A stretch of DNA of 64,000 nucleotides from Agrypnia vestita. Its lineage: Eukaryota > Arthropoda > Insecta > Trichoptera > Phryganeidae. The stretch lies in NCBI GenBank assembly GCA_016648135.1, contig JADDOH010001982.1:55445-119444 (forward strand), written 5' to 3'. Numbering within the stretch: the first letter of the stretch is position 1; each line of letters starts with the position of its first letter. The notes under the pieces are model-generated. The model saw nothing but the letters and a program-made list of their open reading frames with translations. It did not search any database and was not told where the DNA came from. Of the stretch, positions 1-11,693 are shown in pieces. The position numbers were made by a program, and so were the translations under genes.

Positions 1-1186
1 ACGTTATTTAAATAATGTAAATTAACTTAAATGATGTACTAAGATGACTTTTAAACAATAGCAATTTTAACAAGATATAACATTTAAATAAGATATAAGC
101 AATTTAAAATAGACAAAACGAAACTATTTCAATGTTCAAGTTTTTTGTTTGTAACATTGTGGAAATTCATTTTTAATATTTAAAAAAATGAGTATAAACA
201 ACACTGTTCTATTTCACTATATGGGAAAGAACATATGGAAGTCTTACGAGTCTTAAGTGATCACTTTACATAATGTAAAACCACCATGTAGTACCTAATC
301 TATCAAATTGTGGAAAGTTGCTGGCAAGTTATGTTTAATTTGCACCATCAATTTGTCACTGTTGGCATTGAGGTATTTATAGATTAATGATGTCCCCCTG
401 AGTATTAAATCCAATCACATTCATAAATGTGTTCTTGAAAAATGTGAACATACTCAAAATATTTGACTAGCAATTTAATTTGATACTTGACTACAAAATA
501 TTAAGTAACATGCTAACTTAATACAAAAATATTTAATAAAAACTAATAAGTTTCTTACAAAAATGCACTCGCTATCGGATATTAAAAGAGGACACCTAAA
601 TATATTCATGGTTATGATTATGAACATAAATACCTATTTCTAAGTAAAACGAGTATTTCCATTCGATAACTCATATGACCCACCTCAAGGTCTGCAGTAA
701 AAATATTTTTTATTACACTATTGTATCTGTTGATGTGCTGTATGTGAGAAAAGAAGATGAATTAAGAATTAAATATAAGCTGTCTATTAAAATGTCGTCG
801 CTAAACGATATATGACAACATTTATTTTTCTTTGATAAAACAATACGTTTATTCTTATCACACAATTGATAATCACATAGAAGTAAACGGACAAATAGTA
901 GACCGCGTGTCATATTTTCTTGCATAACTTATTCCAATCAAAGTTTTTTTTATGAGAGAGAAAATATAAATAGAAAATCCTTGGCTAGTCTTCCGCTTCA
1001 ATAGGCCGTTGGATGTTACGAGGAGGCAACGCTCCCGGGAGACAAATCCGGATTAGATATTTTCCGACACGAAAAAAGTGGAATAATTTTGAATAACCCG
1101 AGGGCCAATGAATGTTGTACACATATTAAATAATTTTACAATTGAATAATTTTTCAACATTAGTGTTTATTGCATTCTTGATGGAA
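1..1186. other. AT-rich intronic/intergenic DNA, nothing recognised
   Basis: No open frame with coding character and no paired terminal repeats were seen. A slightly GC-richer patch near 985-1080 has no recognisable content. Confidence 0.5.
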
Positions 1187-1870
1187 TTGGCGTTAACGTT
1201 GGAGATATTCTATGTGATTATCATTAAAATGGATGATGTATAACTATGTTCTCCATACTTGAGTTTAATTAAATATTATATAACAGTTTTTTCGAGAGTG
1301 ACAGAAACTCTCATCGATGAAGTGAAGTGTTAATTAATATCAATATTAATAATAGGGAAAATTTTACTTTTTTTAAAAAAGAATAATGTTTACTTTGGTC
1401 TAGAAAATACGTCTACGAAAAAAAATTGTATATATTAAGAGTATAAAAATGATTTTGAAATTCAACATTTTTAATCCCCGCCAAAACACGTCATTTCACT
1501 AGACGAGTACGTGCGCACAATTGTATGGTACCCAGTATACGAATACTACGGCGCTACACCAAACACGCGAGTTGATACGTCACGACCAATCAATCATGTG
1601 CGTTTTAATAGAGTCGTATTTTTAAAGATTTTTATAATGAAAATTATGGATGCCAACATTACCCCACATTATCCATACTGATTCACAGAATATAATTAAT
1701 ATTTATGAAAATATTTTATATATTATCATCGGTATTTGTAATATGCAAAATTTACCTATTCCCTGTCTGTCACTCTGATGATAGGTTTTGTCACTCTCGA
1801 AACTCGAGTAGTAGAATATATAATATTTAAGGAAACTCGCGTAGAGAAAACATAGTTATATTCTATCCGT
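1187..1870. mobile_element. MITE-like element of family M (long inverted arms)
   Basis: An imperfect inverted repeat pairs 1240-1306 with 1786-1859; both arms carry ATAACTATG at the outside and CGAGAGTGACA at the inside. The left side starts near a TTGGCGTTAAC motif (1187-1197) followed by a GTGATTATCATTAAAATGG-like stretch. Related pieces occur near 16640, 18280, 24430 and 45000, which makes this a dispersed family rather than a chance palindrome. There is no coding capacity. Superfamily not assigned; outer ends are approximate. Confidence 0.6.
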
Positions 1871-1919
1871 TGTAATGAGTATTTATTGTTTAATAAAAAA
1901 ATTGTGGGGATATACTTAG

Positions 1920-1958
1920 GTATATATATATATATATATGTGTATATATATGATATGT
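1920..1958. repeat. (TA)n microsatellite
   Basis: Alternating TA run with a short TGTG interruption. Confidence 0.85.
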
Positions 1959-1978
1959 AGGGTATAAAAGCAAAGGCA

Positions 1979-2191
1979 GCAATATCCCAAAAAAAAATGA
2001 GTGCAGTCGATGATTACTAATTTAAAATGTATTGAATTCGAGATTTTATAGGAAACATACATAAGCTTTAAATTTATATTAAACATGATTTTGGAAGGGG
2101 TAAATACATAAAATCTAGAATTCAGTACATTTTATATTAGTAATCCTCGGTGACTGCATTCAAAATTTTTTTTAATATTTTGGGATATTGC
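1979..2191. mobile_element. Snap-back MITE, about 213 bp
   Basis: The element starts GCAATATCCCAAAA and ends with the reverse complement (TTTTGGGATATTGC). The arms continue inward for about 75 bp each, sharing GATTACTAAT, AAAATGTA and GAATTC. The whole unit is therefore a near-complete palindrome with a short centre. It is non-coding, and no clear target duplication was seen. Confidence 0.7.
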
Positions 2192-3711
2192 GGATATTTG
2201 GAAAAGTCGGTGCTACTGAACACAAGTAGTGATGGTTACACCAATAAATTGTATACAAACTCTTATGAAATATTTTTAAATATTGATTAGCTACAAATTT
2301 TTAATATTTACCAATACACGTTATATTTTTGTACCTAGAAAAAATTTAAGTATTTTTTAAATGTATATTTTACAAATATCTGATGCTTATAAAAATTATT
2401 TTTTGTCCGAAATAGTGAAGCCGCAAAACAAACTATTTTGCTGACGATTCAACATTGTTTTGTTTCTTTTATTTTATATTTTCGCAACTTGTAACAAAGA
2501 AATGATAAAGTACAACGCGTGTCTAACCGCGTGAAACCAAATCAGGCACACTACATCCAGTAGTAATGGAAATTGTTCTCTATTTCAAACAAAAATAGAA
2601 ATGTACCAGTAAACCACCTCAAGAAGGGAAACTTGATAGAAAAAGTAGTCTTAGGAGGACATATTTCTATGTGTCTCATCGTCAGAAAGAGAAATGCAGG
2701 AAACTGAACAGACGCCGGAAGAAAACAATGTTTATAGATTCAAAAGAAACAGAACGTGGTGGGGGAAAAATAATCTGTAAAGTGATTCTATTTATGGTCC
2801 ACGGATTCCGGTAAACAATATGTAGACCAATCTTTCAATTTATTCACAAAGACTAAATTATAGAGTAAATTTTGATAATCTTTTTGTTTTTTTTTTATTC
2901 TGATGATTACAGATGAAATGGGAGTGGTCACCGCGGAAGAACTTATTTCGGCAGTCGACAAAACCTAAGAATTTTCCGCCAATGTTGAATATTTTTTTAT
3001 AAAAAAAAATATTTTTAAAAGTATTTACTTTTATGTAGAAGTAATAACAATACCATAATTTTAATAGGCTTTCTTAAAAAAATTCACAAAAAATGCCTTT
3101 TTCGTGCTTTTGTAGATAGGTATTCCTCTAAAATTATAGATTTGCTTCATTTACTATGCAAATACAACGAAACAGCGGATTCAATTATAGAATCCCTCCC
3201 CTCCAATGAAACTATTTGACAGATGTTAGAGTAATTAAAAAATATTTTAATTACTACGTTAAAAACTCAACCTTAAACGATGATTTACTTCAAGAAATAT
3301 TGGTTTGTCATTCTTTAAATATTCCTGTAGTGGGTATATCGCTTTCACTTTTGAGGCAAACAAAACGTCCGGCGGCTGAGGGTGTGTAAAGGTATATTAT
3401 AGTTAATATTTTTATAAAATTTTGATCACACAAAAAATATCAAAACCTTTTAGAAATCAAAAAGATTTTGCAGTCGTTGAGTATCGAACCTGTTTAAACA
3501 TACATATAATATTATAATGCTGATTGTATTGTACGATGAAATGCATTGATTCATATTTTATTATTTATACCTTTTTTAGATCAAATTTTTATACAAATAC
3601 TAGATTTTTATTTGAAATATACTTACATTTTGCGATATATGTAATAAGCTTTTTTATGGAAGGGGTTATTAATAAAGAGCTTTAGATTTTGTAAACATAT
3701 ATTTTCACGTC
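2192..3711. other. AT-rich DNA, nothing recognised
   Basis: No supported gene, no terminal repeats and no tRNA-like element were seen. Several poly-T/A runs are present. Confidence 0.45.
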
Positions 3712-4290
3712 TCACTCGTAACTGTCGGCGGTGCGGTCGTTAGTAGGGACACGAAAAAAGTATCGATACTTTGTAGTATCTAGTACTTTTCTTTCGATAC
3801 CGATACTTTTGTACTCGATACTTTTTATTCGATCCTTTTACTCAATGAGTACTTTTTGGCAAGTATCTATACCTTTTCTTGGTCACTTTTTTTGGTGAAC
3901 TTTTTCATTTCTTTCTGGCGACCTTTTTTGGGCATCTTTTTCATCTTTTTTCTGGTGACCTTTTTTTGGGTTTTATTTTTGACGATCTTTTTTGGTTACC
4001 TTTTTAATTTTTTTCTTGGCGACCTTCTTTTTTTTCGGTCATCGATATATTTTCCTATGATATTAAGATATTTTCCCGATGTACTCGATACTCTGGAGTA
4101 TCGATACTTTTGTTTCGATACTTTTATGAGTACGATACTTTTTTTCCGATACTACTCATGAGTACAGTATCGACACTTTCTATTCGATATCGTGTCCCCT
4201 AGTCGTTAGCATCTCGCTTGTCACGCGGGAGATCGGGGTTATGTTTCCGCCAGGGAGATTTCGATTTTTCGCCAGGAGGTGATACAAATA
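3712..4290 (+). mobile_element. tRNA-Asp-like SINE (or tRNA relic), split by a hAT MITE
   Basis: With the insert 3744-4201 and one 8-bp duplicate removed, 3712-3743 joins 4202-4290 to give a tRNA-like head. The A-box region is GGTCGTTAGCATCTCGC, the anticodon-loop-like stretch is TTGTCAC (GTC, as in tRNA-Asp), and a degraded B box (GGGGTTATGTTTCC) is followed by CCGCCAGGGAG. The downstream part resembles a SINE body, but no poly-A tail is obvious, so a decayed tRNA pseudogene remains possible. Confidence 0.55.
3744..4201. mobile_element. hAT-type MITE with perfect 8-bp TSD
   Basis: Terminal inverted repeats read TAGGGACACGA on the left and TCGTGTCCCCTA on the right. Both sides are flanked by the same 8 bases, GTCGTTAG (3736-3743 and 4202-4209), which is the duplication length of the hAT superfamily. 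Near both ends are repeated AGTATCGATACTTT-like palindromes, typical of transposase-binding subterminal repeats. The centre is a degenerate run of TGGCGACCTTTTTT-like units. Open frames inside are low-complexity and not genes. Confidence 0.8.
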
Positions 4291-4343
4291 GTATTGTAAG
4301 CATTACGTAATATATAAGATTGTATATAACTTATATACTTATA

Positions 4344-4885
4344 CTACCTGTTCGTACCCAGCGTTGCACGGGTTAAGGATTAAGTTGAAAATAAATTTGT
4401 GGGGGGAAACAAAAGTTCAATTGTTTTGCAAAGCCTCTAATTAAAACAATGTTTCCATTTAATCAAGGCTGGGATGAATAGGATGTCTAGGGAAGAAATA
4501 TGGCCTATTTTTTCCGTCGGGAATATGTATGCAAAATTTAGGTCCAAACGTTGAAGCGGTTTATAATAGATTTGTACAGAAAATATATCTGTTGGGAAGG
4601 GATAAAGGGGAAGAGGAAAATGTCGCCAATGTAAAGGCCGGGTTCTAAAGAATGAGTTTCCAAGTTTTTGAGTTCGATCGGTCAAACGGTACAGATTTAC
4701 ATTGAAAATCTATCAGGGGGAGGGGAAAGCGTAAAATGGTATGGGGAAATGGCGTCTATATTACCCGCCGGATCTTAAAGTATAAGTATGCAAAATGAGT
4801 CGAATCGGACAAACATTGTAGGTTTGTATAGAGAACAGACAGACAGATAGGCAGACAAACAGACATTGAGTTTTATAGGTATAGA
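4344..4885 (-). mobile_element. Non-autonomous Helitron, copy 1
   Basis: Read on the minus strand, the element begins TCTATACCTATAAAACTC and ends with a hairpin (ACCCG, loop, CTGGGT) about ten bases before a terminal GTAG. It sits between a host A and a host T, the standard Helitron insertion site. The second copy at 58639-59140 has the intact CTAG end, so the first base of the tetranucleotide is mutated here. Internally it has CCCTCCCCCTGATA-type repeats. No Rep/helicase coding was seen. Confidence 0.75.
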
Positions 4886-5045
4886 TGGCAGACCAGGTTT
4901 TACACATTCAACCTGGTTATGTATTACTCTTATTATTATTTATTTATTTACTCATTTTTTTTTAATAACGCCAAAGTGGGCTTTTACACTATTGTATAAG
5001 GTACAAGAATTGTATACAAAACTTATATAAAACACTTTTTTTTTT

Positions 5046-5180
5046 CAAGTTTGTGTTTTCTGGGATATTATGCCGTGTTGTAATGGCTGATGTGACATCA
5101 GCCCTGATGATGGACCCTACAATGGGATCCGAAATGTCGGCCCGAAAGGTCGTAACAACACGTCATAATACACAAACTTG
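5046..5180 (+). ncRNA. Hammerhead-ribozyme-like motif in a long palindrome (Penelope-type)
   Basis: Core: CTGATGA at 5104-5110, one extra T, stem II GGACCC/GGGATCC (one bulged A), GAAA at 5131-5134, then TGTC with potential cleavage after C5138. Stem I is GCC (5101-5103) with GGC (5139-5141), extended by a palindrome pairing 5046-5082 with 5152-5180. The very short stem III fits the small type I hammerheads known from Penelope-like elements, which are thought to act as dimers. The extra T after the CTGATGA box recurs in most copies here. Activity is unproven. Confidence 0.65.
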
Positions 5181-5566
5181 AAAATTCTGAGTGGCCGTTT
5201 AATAATAATAAAACATATTTAAAAGAGAAATTAACAATCATAAAAAACACTTAAAAAATATTGATAAAATATTTTGAAAAAATTAAGTTCATTATTATTA
5301 TAATTATTATTACTATTGTTATTATATGATACTTTTGCAAATCGATATGACAAAAAAAAATCACATATTGAAAGGGATATTCTTATTCTCAATATAAAGA
5401 AACATATAACAAATGCAATTGCAAAACGAAAATGCAAATTCACACAGAGATGATATTTTTTATACATAGTAGAATTTAACGATGATATCCTTAACTAAGA
5501 AATATTTTTTTTGGAATGCGCCTTGTACTCGGAGTGCAACATGTGTATGAATGTCTGCAAATGTCG

Positions 5567-5657
5567 CGTTGGACGATATGTCATAAAAAATAGAGAAAAG
5601 ACTATATCGTTGGACGAGAAGTCATAAGCAATAGAGAAAAGACTATATCGAAACAGT
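5567..5657. repeat. Two-unit 41-bp tandem repeat
   Basis: Units beginning CGTTGGACGA at 5567 and 5608 share GTCATAA and AATAGAGAAAAGACTATAT. Confidence 0.75.
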
Positions 5658-5659
5658 AA

Positions 5660-5724
5660 TATTTATTTTATTTATTTATTTATTTATTTTATTATTAATT
5701 ACACGGCTTAATAGCCTTTTACAA
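5660..5724 (-). mobile_element. LINE 3' end fragment
   Basis: Read on the minus strand, the segment gives a short hairpin-like AAGGCTATTAAGCC followed by an (AAAT)n tail. The same layout (small hairpin, then AAATAAAT tail) ends the LINEs near 15200-15355 and 31480. No coding sequence is attached; the 150-bp array abuts it. Confidence 0.45.
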
Positions 5725-6176
5725 CAGGTTTATACATAATTAAAATACAACAAACGATTAAATGTAAAAGAAAAATAAAGGGTATAAATGTAAAAAAGTA
5801 TATATACATAGTTTAAACATAATGAGGTTAGACATATATGTAAAAAAAGTATGTATGCAAAAAGTGTAAAGTAGCAGGTTTATACATAATTAAAATACAA
5901 CAAACGATTAAATGTGAAAGAAAAATAAAGGGTATAAATGTAAAAAAGTATATATACAAGGTTTAAACATAATGAGATTAGACATATATGTAAAAAAAGT
6001 ATATATGCAAAAAAGTGTAAAGTAGCAGGTTTATACATAATTAAAATACAACAAACGATTAAATGTAAAAGAAAAATAAAGGGTATAAATGTAAAAAAGT
6101 ATATATACATAATTTAAACATAATGAGGTTAGACATATATGTAAACAAAGTATATATGCAAAAAAGTGTAAAGTAG
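5725..6176. repeat. Three-copy tandem repeat, period 150-151 bp
   Basis: Units start with CAGGTTTATACATAATTA at 5725, 5875 and 6026 and differ by only a few bases, so the expansion is recent. The open frame crossing it on the minus strand comes from the repeat and is not a gene. Confidence 0.9.
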
Positions 6177-6980
6177 TGATCTCAGAAATTTTTACTCACC
6201 GATAATATAGCAATATTAAATTTGTATAGCCAGGTATATATAAAAAATTTAAGACATTATATAAAAATTTAATATTTTGAAAAGAAATGATCATATAATG
6301 ATTTTTTAAATTTTGAGAGAGATAGATTTAAAATGTCGACATATGTAGGTAGTTCATTGCCAAGTTTGTGCATCCGAGGTATGCTAGAATTTGAACGATA
6401 GTTTGTGTCCAAATTGTCATATATTATGTCATATATCACATATAATATAATATGTAGATGTTTCCTTGGAAAAGTTTTGTTTGTAATTCATCCGAAAAGA
6501 TCTGGAAGTGATACATGTCTCGCTTCTGCTTCGGGGAATATTCGAACGGAGCAAGTGCGCTCAATAGACGGATCAGTAAACATTAAGGTGGAACGCGAGC
6601 CAACATTCTAGGAAATTGATGGGGAGCATTCATCAGGGAAGTGGGCGGGAGGACTCGAGGTCTACGCAGGAACCGGAGAGAATTACGAAAATTATATCTT
6701 CAAAAACACGTCATCGCAAGTCGTTCGGGAGACGCAAGATTTGATCTACGCGAGTTTATAATAGAATATTTATATTAATCTCATGGATATGGAGTATGGT
6801 GACTCCGAATACTTTAAGGCGCGTTGTGAGTGATATTTTAGGATGCATCGAAATGCGCGCGCATCATGCAACGTAATATTTTCACACCAAGAAGTCATGA
6901 CTCACCAATCAAAAGCTCAGATGGCGGTTTTCCAAAAGATATTTAACCAAAATCAATTCTAATATCAAGTTGTCGCAAAC
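6177..6980. other. Unassigned; mixed AT-rich and moderately GC-rich DNA
   Basis: The stretch 6500-6760 has near-balanced base composition, but I found no phase-consistent exon or known domain on either strand. Confidence 0.4.
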
Positions 6981-6984
6981 GATG

Positions 6985-7003
6985 TTAGGTTAGGTTAGGT
7001 TAG
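6985..7003 (+). repeat. Interstitial TTAGG-type repeat (about 4 units)
   Basis: TTAGGTTAGGTTAGGTTAG. This matches the arthropod telomeric unit, but so short a run is common at internal sites. Confidence 0.6.
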
Positions 7004-7220
7004 TTGTTGTTTATGTCAACCGTGGACCGACCAGATCAAGATGCAATCGGAAAGACGGGCAGCAGAGAAACGAGGTGGAAAATCGTCAAAGACATCGATA
7101 GATCATGTCTCAGTAATGAAGAAAACAACGGATGAAAAATTTTACGAGTAAGGAAAATTACACCAGTATGTATAATATTGGTATCTACGTTAATAAATTA
7201 TTTTTAAAAATCTAATTCAT

Positions 7221-7358
7221 TCTTCTGCGTGTAGTTTTCTGGGATATTCTGTGTTGTGAGAATACATCAGCCCTGATGATGGACCCTGCAGTGGGATCCG
7301 AAAGCTAGAGAGGTCAGGTATACACGGCAGAATATCTCAGAAAACTAAACGCAGAAGA
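7221..7358 (+). ncRNA. Decayed hammerhead-like motif in a long palindrome
   Basis: CTGATGA at 7273-7279 is followed by an extra T, GGACCC/GGGATCC stem II and GAAA at 7300-7303, but the GTC cleavage site seen at 5136-5138 is lost. Arms 7221-7252 and 7327-7358 form a strong inverted repeat (TCTTCTGCGT outermost). The downstream flank ATTCTGAATGGCCGT matches the flank of the 5.1-kb copy (ATTCTGAGTGGCCGT), so both derive from one element family. Confidence 0.6.
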
Positions 7359-7379
7359 TTCTGAATGGCCGTGAAAACT

Positions 7380-7930
7380 TGAGAACATTTTTAAATCTTT
7401 CTTTCCTGGCTAAGTAACTACTTTGATTTGATCTAGGTACATTCGGCCAATTTATTTTGCCCGCAGATAAACGTTGTAAATAAACGTGTAACCTGCCTGG
7501 AAACTGCACACATATTATGTAGAGAATCATCTGGAAAGAACGAGTAACTGATAACTGTGCAGAGGATACGTGGAACGGAGGCCGGTGGACAAGTTGACAG
7601 GTTTGGAAATACGCGGTTCAGGAAGGCGAAGCGGGAGAGGAAGGGGCGGGGGTATATTGATCAGAACCCTGGTGCGCACACTTCCTCCCCCACCCCCCAC
7701 CCCGCACCCCTCCGCAGCCGGCTCCCACACAGTCATCATGGGCTATTATATTATACAGGGGTGGAAAAGTCACGTCCGAGGATTTAACTTTGTTTTATTA
7801 ATAGTCTCATTAAAAATATACTCGAAGTAATCGCAGCATATTTTTAAAGGAGTTTTCTTTTAATTTTATTTATTATTTTAAGTAACTAGTCGGATGTTAC
7901 CCTAGTAAAGCAAGTATAACTTAATAAATT
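7380..7930. other. Unassigned DNA with a GC-rich patch (7560-7740)
   Basis: Four frames are open over the GC-rich patch, including a C-run near 7685-7720. I saw no splice-phase logic or known motif that favours one of them. Confidence 0.4.
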
Positions 7931-7931
7931 T

Positions 7932-7934
<3 letters not shown>

Positions 7935-7988
<54 letters not shown>
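7935..7988. repeat. (TA)n microsatellite
   Basis: About 54 bp of alternating TA with one slip. Confidence 0.9.
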
Positions 7989-7994
7989 TACATG

Positions 7995-8120
7995 CTTTTA
8001 TTTAACTCTCTTTGTCTGTTTGTTTGTTGTGGTGGTCCCGACTAGTCAAAGCTCTGAAACTTTCAACATAAACTAAAGTGAATAATGACTTTACATTACG
8101 AAAACATTTTCGACATTATT
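7995..8120 (+). repeat. Dispersed repeat T, copy 1
   Basis: Shares TTTAACTCTCTTTGTCTG, a TTGTTGTGGTGG block and GAATGACTTTACATT-like sequence with 20515-20690. Class unknown. Confidence 0.5.
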
Positions 8121-8814
8121 TCGATTCACTCACATCAAATGAATAATCACGTCACTCACAAGCAAGAGCCAACGAAACAGCTGAAGAACGTGCCATTCGA
8201 AATTTTGTTTTAAACTTTAAAACAACGTGATTCATATTTGGATGCTGCACGGATGATGTTAAAAAATCCATTACGAATGTATGCAAAGAAAGCGCATAAA
8301 AGCACTTCTTCAATTTTTTGTTTTGTTTTACTTGTTACACATCTCTGCAATTTAAATCTGGAAACGATTTAAAAAATATATACTTTTAAAAACAACCTCA
8401 CATTTCAAAACCTATCACGAGACTTTTTACCAAAAAAAGGAAAATAATAAAATACTACAATTTTTTTTCTACTACTTGGTATATTTTAATAATTATGCTG
8501 CGTACGCATCATCGCATTTCCGTTATTAAGGTTCAAAACAAAACAATACAATATTTTTTGTATGAGAATGATATCTCCTTTCAAAACAATACCTTATTTC
8601 AAAATAAATATGACAAAATACTAAAACATGTGCATGTGTTCTCATGAAATATGAACCTACATCAACATAAAAACATCTTAAAATTACCTTATATGTACTT
8701 TAACAAACATAGAAACACGAATCATATGCAACATACTTTAACTATCAACGATTTTATTAGGAGAGTGAGGCAAAAAAATTTTTGGCCGAAAATTTATTTT
8801 TTAGTTTTTCTTCT
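8121..8814. other. AT-rich DNA, nothing recognised
   Basis: No gene or paired repeat seen. Confidence 0.4.
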
Positions 8815-9068
8815 TCTTCTTCATGTGCCCTGTCGGGTCCCCTCGACAACGGCGACCATCTGGGAGTAAGTTTCCCTGTCCAAGGCAGTGCGGAACAACT
8901 CTTCCACGCTTCTTATCCCGATCCATACTCGGATGTTTCGAAGCCAGGAGTGCCGCCTCCTTCCGACCCCTCTGCGACCCTCAATCTTCATGACGAGCTG
9001 AAGGATGGAGTACTTTTCACCTCTCATTATATGACCAAAGTATGAAATTTTACGGAGCTTCACATTTT
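8815..9068 (-). pseudogene. LINE reverse-transcriptase C-terminal fragment (RTE-like)
   Basis: The minus-strand frame of about 80 residues reads from a LRKISYFGHIMRGEKY motif through an arginine-rich EGRRGVGRRRHSWLRN segment to a VEELFRTAL-like end. This is the extreme C-terminus found in many insect non-LTR ORF2 proteins. It is followed downstream (lower coordinates) by GAAGAAGAAGAAGAA, a simple tail suggesting the true 3' end of the element. Everything upstream (endonuclease, RT catalytic core) is missing, so this is a 5'-truncated dead copy. A related tail lies at 24010-24115. The clade is inferred from motif style only. Confidence 0.65.
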
Positions 9069-10094
9069 ACTTTTTAGTACCTACATTTAAATATAAGCGT
9101 GGTATTAAAAAGTCATGTAATATAATTTTCTGGCTTTTAGTCTCAAACCCAGCGTACAAAATAACTTCATTTCGCGCGCACAAACGCGCACATAGCGCCA
9201 TTTTGATGAACTCATTAACTAATTTCCCATGTAAAATTTTGATGAATTAAGTATTATGAAATGATTGGTTTATTAGTAAATCTGATAATTGATTAATGTA
9301 TTGTCATCAAGAATTGTCTGTTTGTAAATATTCAGATCGATTGGACATTAGGAAGCGGGTAAAATATCGATTATAAGATTCCGTCCAGGCAAACAAACAG
9401 GTGTAGCTAATATAAGCGTGGAAAATGCGAGAAACTTACTAACATACAGAGCAGAGACGGAAAAAACATTAAAAAATATATATTTTTGATATATAATGCG
9501 AATACATTGTTGTTTTTCATTAAAATCAAATTTATAATGAGCTTTGTTAATAAATTTACTCAAGTGATTATATAAACGTTCAAGTTAATTTTTATGAATA
9601 AAGATGTAATAAGTTATTTAATTATATTTTTATGCATTTTCTTTACTTATGAATAATAAAAATATATACGCATCGACCTCGTATTCAGTACTTCCTTATT
9701 TTGGCATTACATACTTAATGTCGACAATTTGCAGAGTGGGTAACCCTGAATCTGCCCCGCAAGGATGCCGCCTCACGGACTTGGTGGGGCATTGTTGATC
9801 CAAGTAGCAGTATAGCTTTATTTGTTTGCCGTGTGGTACTTAAAGTACAGGCCGGTGGTTACGGACATTGAATCAACAATAATAAAGTTTTATTCTAGGA
9901 ATAAAACAGAAACCAAACCCCAATAAAACCGCTATAAAATCGATACAAATATGGCGTTAAGGAATTTTGCGGAAAAGGATCGTTACACAGGGTGTGGGGG
10001 TAGGTACATAAGTACCCATAATAATATGTAAATTGGAAGAATGTCATCAATTCCTTGCATATTTTAATAATTATTAATTATTATATAGGGCTAA
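9069..10094. other. Unassigned DNA
   Basis: A GC-richer patch near 9730-9890 has no identifiable coding frame; the rest is AT-rich. Confidence 0.4.
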
Positions 10095-10500
10095 CTATAG
10101 GTATAGATAAATCCTCCAGAAATTTTGATATTAGAATTTTCCAAAGATCAATTGGAAATAAACCATTTTTTTGATGTTCACAAGAGTTTAGAAATTTTAC
10201 GTATAAATAACATAGGATTAGAAGTAGAAAAATTAAATTTAGAAATTTTAGAATTTAGAAAATGTGCCAATAGCAAAATAAATATTATAAATAACCTTTT
10301 TACAAAATGTAACCTTTTAAATTTATTTTCACAATAGTTATTGATTCAACCCTTTTATATCTAATTTTTGTTTTTATGTATGTCTTTACTTCTAATCTAA
10401 ATTTTTTGTATAAATTTAATCCCGCTGGTGGGACTATTGGCCCCGAAACATGTTGATTTTTCAATAAGTAGTGGTTTACTATTTATTAATATTATTCATA
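10095..10500 (+). pseudogene. Penelope-like element 3' remnant with degenerate hammerhead
   Basis: A 70-residue frame (10125-10337) contains SLEILRINNIGLEVEKLNLE and has the style of the short helical region following the GIY-YIG domain at the C-terminus of Penelope-like proteins. About 90 bases after its stop comes CTGGTGG, a stem-like GGAC/GGCC and CCGAAACATGTTGATT. This is the hammerhead layout with two core adenines mutated. The order protein end, then hammerhead, matches the 48-kb copy. The protein call is by similarity of style and position, so moderate. Confidence 0.5.
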
Positions 10501-11693
10501 ATTGGTGCAATAAAAATACAAAAGAATATTACGGAGTTTTTGTTTGATATTTTTCCTTTTTTTGTTTTTAAGAAAATCTTTGAGAAAATTGTAGTCTAAT
10601 TAACTAACTTACCATCACGCTGTTTCTCCGCAGGAGCACGCAGGGGTAGGCAGAGAAGTTGTAGTTGTCACACTCTTCTATCCTGATATTTCACTTCTTC
10701 TTTAATCATAGAACAGGACGATTTTCTAGTATCTGATTTAGTTGGTAATGCCAAATTTTCTACGGCCACCCTATATTTCTGGCGCTATTAACATTTGTAT
10801 ATCTTTCTTAGTATTCTCGTTTTCCATGTCCAAACAACCTAAACGACACTTTCATCTTTATATTTACTATACTAAGGTCAGAATTATATTATTTCCTATT
10901 TTTTTTAGTCTGCATTTTGTCATTAAAGTAATTTCCACACATTTGCCGGGTGATTTCTCTTCGTTCTTCTAATGTAATTTGTCTTGCACCGACTTTAGGC
11001 TTCACTTCTATTAGTGTTGGTAAATGTGTGGTAAAAAAAATAAACACTGATTATAGCTACGCGTAATCATTCGTTCTAGACAATTTCCAAAATTTTCTGT
11101 TTTCCGTATTACAGCACCAACCTTCAACACTCGATAACTTAGGTTCCCAAGCATTTCCATAAATCTGACACTTGCTTATTGTAAATGTTTTTTGATATAT
11201 CGCTGAATTTATAAACACGTACCAAATGTGCGTATGAATCCAGCTCACGGGAGAAAATGAAATGGGCCAAGATTACACTCCTGCGGGCATCCGTAATAGA
11301 ATGTTCTCTCTCGGCATTGGCGACTGGAACAACAGGTCAGCGATGTCGGCAGCGGCGGGAATGATGCACCGCGGGTCCCATCGTGCGTTGCCAAAAACAC
11401 TATCTCAATGCCATCTGCATCGGAACGCAGTCTTAAGCTGGCCGAACTTTAAGCCATGTATTCACTAGGGGACAAATTGTCCCTCAACAGCACGCGTGGC
11501 ACAGAGTCTACGTGACGTTGCAATGTCGTGCACTGTTCCGCGACGGCGCGCACAACATAGCGCGGCATTTCTACGTGCCGTGGCAACGTTGCCATGCGCA
11601 CGGTACCCGAGCGTACTCACTGCAACATTCCGCGGAGCGTCAGTACCACGTGGTATGTTTACAAGTGAATACGCATGCGCTGTATCTGTCAAG

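Noticed and set aside
3856..4161. 101-codon Phe/Leu-rich open frame
   Set aside because: It lies in the pyrimidine-rich tandem core of a hAT MITE; composition, not membrane protein coding, explains it.
5725..6176. CRISPR-like array
   Set aside because: Long AT-rich tandem units without unique spacers, in a eukaryotic context.
6985..7003. Telomere
   Set aside because: Only about four TTAGG-like units, in the middle of ordinary sequence.
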